Assembly (NCBI RefSeq): GCF_018403185.1
Contig: NZ_BOSE01000004.1
Span: forward strand, 434,001 to 498,000
Length of the DNA: 64,000 nt
Origin: Paenibacillus montaniterrae
Lineage (GTDB): Bacteria; Bacillota; Bacilli; Paenibacillales; Paenibacillaceae
Direction: 5' to 3'
Positions 60,625-64,000 of the stretch are shown here, piece by piece. The notes under the pieces were generated by a model. That model was not told the origin of the DNA and searched no databases. It saw only the letters and a list, made by a program, of their open reading frames with translations. The position numbers were made by a program, and so were the translations under genes. Every line of letters starts with the position of its first letter. Position 1 is the first letter of the stretch.

Positions 60625-61422
60625 TTAAATCGAATATTCATGTTCAAAATGCCCTTGGATTTGTTTTTCCAACGCCAGGAAAGGAGCGGAGGATGGGTCT
60701 CTCGGGTACGCAAACGGCACCTCATAAATATGCGTAATGTTGCTGGACGGACCTCGCGTCATAATGCCGATCCGCTGCCCTAAAATTAACGCTTCTTGAA
60801 TATCATGCGTAACGAAAATAACGGTTTTCTTCGTTTGCCGCCAAATTTGACTCAATTCCTTCTGCATGCTGCGCCTCGTCATCGCATCAAGCGCGCCAAA
60901 CGGTTCATCCATCAATAATATATGGGAATCGTTCGCCAACACTCTCGCAAGCTGCACCCGTTGCTTCATCCCGCCAGAAAGCTCGCGCGGCAGCTTTGTT
61001 TCATGCCCCTTCAAGCCAACCAATTCAATAAAATGATCGGAAATCTCTTTGCGCCTGGCTTTGGCGAACTTTTGCATTTTCAAGCCGAACTCCACGTTCT
61101 CTCGCACATTAAGCCAAGGAAAGAGAGACGCATCCGCCTGCTGAAATACGACTGCGCGATCCTGGCCTGGCTTGCGCACCTCTGCGCCGCCTACCTGCAG
61201 CTGCCCGCTTGTTTTCGCGACAAAGCCAGCGATCATATTTAGCAATGTAGACTTGCCGCAGCCGCTCGGACCAAGCAGCACGAAAAACTCTCCGCCTTTA
61301 ATGCTTAAATCGACATCCTGAATAATATAGTGCAGCTCTCCCTTTTGCTTAGTGCTATAGCTTTTATTCAAGCCGGCGATCGTAATCGTTTGCTGCTCTA
61401 TTACATGTGCTGGTAGTGACAT
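60625..61422 (-). CDS. ssuB: sulfonate/nitrate/taurine-type ABC ATP-binding protein
   Basis: 265-residue ATPase. It has Walker A GPSGCGKST, Q-loop VVFQQADASLFPWLNV, signature LSGGMKQRVQLARVL, Walker B ILLMDEPFGALD and H-loop FVTHD. The FPWLNV and LSGGMKQR forms are typical of SsuB/TauB/NrtD. Of three ATGs in a row after AGGAGG, the third (61422) has correct spacing. The longer open frame to 61518 overlaps the ssuA end and has no site. Confidence 0.92.
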   Translation of the reverse strand: MSLPAHVIEQQTITIAGLNKSYSTKQKGELHYIIQDVDLSIKGGEFFVLLGPSGCGKSTLLNMIAGFVAKTSGQLQVGGAEVRKPGQDRAVVFQQADASLFPWLNVRENVEFGLKMQKFAKARRKEISDHFIELVGLKGHETKLPRELSGGMKQRVQLARVLANDSHILLMDEPFGALDAMTRRSMQKELSQIWRQTKKTVIFVTHDIQEALILGQRIGIMTRGPSSNITHIYEVPFAYPRDPSSAPFLALEKQIQGHFEHEYSI

Positions 61423-61507
61423 CATCATTCCTCCTATCATCCTAGCGGCGGTCGCTCCCTTTCTCGCATTTGAAAAGAGCGCGGATATTACCAAGAAGCT
61501 CAACAAG

Positions 61508-62518
61508 CTACGGCTCATATGTTACACGTTCTGGCAGCACTTCCTTCAATGCCTCCAGGCGCAGCTTATCCTTAACAGCAAAATCCTGCTGAATAATGCC
61601 TTCCGCCACCATATAGTCCTTCTGCTTATTCATCGTCTCGTAGGCCTGTTCGGAAAATTGCAGCGACCATCTGACATTTTCCAAATCAGCCAGCGTCATA
61701 TCGCGAGGCTGCTTCACCTTCTCAAACATAATATCGGCGACTCGCTCGGGGTTCTCTTGAATGAACTGACTAGCTTCCTCAATCGCACGCAAAAAGTTTT
61801 TCACACCTTCTGCATTTTCCTCGAGCAGCGCATTAGGTATAATGATTTCTCCGCCCGTGCGCACCTCTGTTTGCGACATATCAGTTAATTGATGAACCCC
61901 AGGCAGAGAAGCGAATTTGTCAATCAAGGTCGCGCCCGTCACCCATACCGCGTCAATTTCACCGCTTTTCAAAGCGACATAACTTTCGTCAAATCCGCCC
62001 TGTCCGATAATCTCAACATCATCACTCGTCAGGCCATGCTGCTGCAAATATTTATCCCACAAATAAGAAACGAAGGTGCCACGGAAATTGCTTACCTTCC
62101 TGCCCTTCAAATCTGCTGCACTCTGAACCTCATCTCGTACAAACAGCTTCCAGTTGGCAGCATCCTGCTCGCTCAAGCCCGTGCCTGTCGAGGCGATAAT
62201 CGAATACTCGCCTTTACTGACGGCATTGAGTACGGGAAAGTCCGCACCGTAGGCAGCATTTACTTGATTGATGAATAAGGCGTTGATCCCTTCCGCCGGT
62301 GTGGCGAAGGTAGCAATTTTCGCATCAATATTGTATTTTTCGAAAATGCCCTCTGTTAGCGCCACTTGAAAGGTAGGATTCGAGACCGTATCGGCAATCG
62401 TTAACGAGAGCTTGCCGGCCGCTGCTTCCGATGGCTGCTGCTTGCCGCAGCCTGCCAGCACAGCGAGTAAGCTTAAGCTTATAAATGCGTAAAGCATGGA
62501 TTTGTGTTTCTTTCTCAT
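61508..62518 (-). CDS. ssuA: sulfonate/nitrate/taurine-type ABC substrate-binding lipoprotein
   Basis: 336-residue receptor with lipobox VLAGCGKQ (Cys near 24) and an NMT1/SsuA-like fold. It has LTIADTVSNPTFQVALTEGIFEKY in parts (ADTVSNPTFQVAL), ADLKGRKVSNFRGTFVSYLW, and SGEIDAVWVTGATLIDKF. It lies 6 bp after the arylsulfotransferase gene. The ligand is inferred to be an organosulfur compound because of that neighbour; nitrate, taurine and thiamine precursors remain alternatives for the family. Confidence 0.87.
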   Translation of the reverse strand: MRKKHKSMLYAFISLSLLAVLAGCGKQQPSEAAAGKLSLTIADTVSNPTFQVALTEGIFEKYNIDAKIATFATPAEGINALFINQVNAAYGADFPVLNAVSKGEYSIIASTGTGLSEQDAANWKLFVRDEVQSAADLKGRKVSNFRGTFVSYLWDKYLQQHGLTSDDVEIIGQGGFDESYVALKSGEIDAVWVTGATLIDKFASLPGVHQLTDMSQTEVRTGGEIIIPNALLEENAEGVKNFLRAIEEASQFIQENPERVADIMFEKVKQPRDMTLADLENVRWSLQFSEQAYETMNKQKDYMVAEGIIQQDFAVKDKLRLEALKEVLPERVTYEP

Positions 62519-62524
62519 CGCGAT

Positions 62525-63982
62525 CTACTCCTCTTGATTAGCATTTGCATTGCGCTCGAGATCGCTCGCTACGCATAGCGCTCCCTCGACAAACTGCCGC
62601 TCCGTGCCAACAACTTCAACTACAGAGCTTGCACCAGCGGCTGCCGCGCCCGGCACTCGGAAGCTGGCGATGTCAAGCGGCTCAATCGCCGTCTCCTGCG
62701 GCTTTTCCAATTGCGGCACCCACTCATAAGGGACGCGATAAGCGCGATAAACCATATTGGCGTTAAAGTTTGTTTTGTACGGCGAAATATATTCCCAGAC
62801 GATTTCATACTCTGCCGTCACCTCGAAAATTCGTCCATCCGCCCCCTCTGTAATGAGCGTATTGCCGTTTGGCAGGCGCTGTGCCGAGCTAATATACGGG
62901 CTGTAGAAGCGGTAAGAGTCCATCGGCTGCAAAAATCCGGCCGAGCTCGGCGTGTACTGCCATTCAATTTCCAGCGTAACCGGATTGATTTCCAGTACCC
63001 GCGAATAGTCGCGCCACGCATTTTTGCTGCCATATGGTGAAGCGGGATTCGGCAAGCCATAGCCGGCCCAGCCGCCGTTATCGAATACGAGCAAATTCCC
63101 TTCCCCAGGCAAGCCCTTCGGGATAATATGAGCATGATGCTGTCCGATAATCCAGCCCAAATGCTTCAGCTCAGGCTTGGAGAAGTCGGGGCCAAGCTGC
63201 CACACAATTTTCCCTGTTCGTTTGTCGGTAATTGCAATAATGTTAGACTCGCGCGCATCCCAAATGATATTGTCCGGATGAAAACGCTCATCGCCTGCAT
63301 CATAAAACTTGTTCGGCCCTACGAGCGAAACCGAGTTAATATGCATCCAGTCACCGGCCGTCTCATTGCCGAAGGATCTGCCGTTCGGATCACGGAACAG
63401 TACATTTTTAGCAGCCTCATCAAAGCCCAGTTCGGCAAAATGATCACTCACGCTCCACTCCCAGACAATATTGCCCTGCCAATCCACTTCCAGAATGACA
63501 TCGTCCAGCAGCTCTTTGTCGGAAATTTCTGAATTCTTAACGTTGCGATGTGCCAAAATGATCGTATTGCCCTCGTTCGTTAATGGCTCCTGACCTGGCG
63601 CATAGTAGCCGACTGGACTGCCAGTGCGCTGATAGTCATGGTGCTGACGTGCCATCCATTGCGGCTCATTGTCCGGATCTTCGATATATTCCAGCTTATT
63701 GAAGCTCCATACAATATTTCCTGCAAAATCAACCTGCACCAAATCCACCTCGTCCTGAAAGCCGTACTTCGGATCGCGCTGCTTCGTACTGCCTAGCACA
63801 TAGCCGCCAGGAAATATTTTGTTAGGAAAGCCTCTCAGCCCTTTCCATAAATGAACCTCCTTGCCGCTCATATCAATCAGCAGCGCTCCTAGCCCTGCGG
63901 CCTGGTAAATCGTGTAACCGCTCCATGCCTTTTGTGGATTGTAAATCGTAGTACCAGTTGGATAAATTGTTGGATGTCCCAT
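62525..63982 (-). CDS. arylsulfotransferase (ASST) family protein
   Basis: 485-residue beta-propeller enzyme of the ASST type, which moves sulfate groups from phenyl sulfates to other phenols, or a related sulfatase-like protein. Propeller repeats show as VDFAGNIVWSFN, VDWQGNIVWEWS, TGKIVWQLGP, TLEIEWQYTP and EYEIVWEYIS. Histidines in RQHHDYQRTG, DWMHINSV and GQHHAHIIP are candidate catalytic residues. No signal peptide is seen, unlike periplasmic ASST of enterics. ATG 63982 is 9 nt after GAGGA. It heads an operon with ssuA, ssuB and ssuC, pointing to use of aromatic sulfate esters or sulfonates. Confidence 0.85.
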   Translation of the reverse strand: MGHPTIYPTGTTIYNPQKAWSGYTIYQAAGLGALLIDMSGKEVHLWKGLRGFPNKIFPGGYVLGSTKQRDPKYGFQDEVDLVQVDFAGNIVWSFNKLEYIEDPDNEPQWMARQHHDYQRTGSPVGYYAPGQEPLTNEGNTIILAHRNVKNSEISDKELLDDVILEVDWQGNIVWEWSVSDHFAELGFDEAAKNVLFRDPNGRSFGNETAGDWMHINSVSLVGPNKFYDAGDERFHPDNIIWDARESNIIAITDKRTGKIVWQLGPDFSKPELKHLGWIIGQHHAHIIPKGLPGEGNLLVFDNGGWAGYGLPNPASPYGSKNAWRDYSRVLEINPVTLEIEWQYTPSSAGFLQPMDSYRFYSPYISSAQRLPNGNTLITEGADGRIFEVTAEYEIVWEYISPYKTNFNANMVYRAYRVPYEWVPQLEKPQETAIEPLDIASFRVPGAAAAGASSVVEVVGTERQFVEGALCVASDLERNANANQEE

Positions 63983-64000
63983 CTTCAACACTCCTCTATT

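Overview
The window reads as chromosome of a Gram-positive, spore-forming Paenibacillus-like member of the Bacillales. The evidence is strong GGAGG ribosome binding sites, sigma-A promoters, a T-box leader before ilvB, an L20-type leader before infC, Bacillus-type Fur and PerR boxes, B. subtilis-like gene pairs (ytqA-ytqB), exosporium-type collagen proteins and many secreted glycosidases and lipoproteins. Species cannot be fixed from sequence alone. No rRNA, tRNA, CRISPR, transposase or prophage gene was seen.

Layout. 1-2.3 kb: end of leucyl aminopeptidase and a PerR/Fur-boxed peroxiredoxin. 2.4-8.9 kb: branched-chain amino acid operon T-box-ilvB-ilvN-ilvC-leuB (minus strand), broken up by two repeat arrays and two intercistronic hairpins. 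9-12.3 kb: infC-rpmI-rplT with leader, a small Cys-rich membrane protein and a membrane glycosyltransferase. 12.6-25 kb: PAP2 phosphatase, trmB, a secreted GH43/ricin-domain galactanase-like enzyme, ytqA-ytqB, a glyoxalase-phosphomannose isomerase fusion, a B12-binding radical SAM protein, ferritin, a Fur-boxed DUF1450 protein, a C-terminal processing protease and a HAD phosphatase. 25-31.5 kb: FtsX-type ABC exporter pair and a large secreted GHL10-type hydrolase. 31.9-40.9 kb: fur, sulfate transporter cysT-cysW-cysA-sbp, yvyE-like gene, pgi and a DUF420 protein, with three more repeat arrays. 41-49 kb: beta-1,4-galactan utilisation (secreted GH53, SBP, two permeases, cytoplasmic GH53, AraC regulator). 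49-54.6 kb: ABC exporter pair with lipoproteins and a secreted metzincin protease. 54.8-57.3 kb: VOC protein, Fur-boxed siderophore-binding lipoprotein and its AraC regulator. 57.5-59.8 kb: two collagen-like proteins made by a local duplication. 59.8-64 kb: sulfonate-type ABC transporter with an arylsulfotransferase.

The most unusual content is a family of about thirteen copies of a ~185-bp structured repeat in five places (2421-3186, 5697-6301, 32821-33352, 34423-34631, 39905-40432). Units stand in tandem with an exact 185-bp period, contain nested inverted repeats, and show compensatory changes between units (for example gaaagt/actttc, gaaaat/attttc, gaaaac/gttttc). Each array touches the stop codon of a protein gene (leuB, ilvN, sbp, cysA, the DUF420 gene). 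A second palindromic element often heads the arrays. This pattern suggests a conserved folded RNA, or a DNA hairpin element, with no family that I recognise.

Metabolic themes are galactan/arabinogalactan breakdown, sulfur acquisition (sulfate and sulfonate or sulfate ester), and iron/peroxide homeostasis controlled by Fur and PerR.
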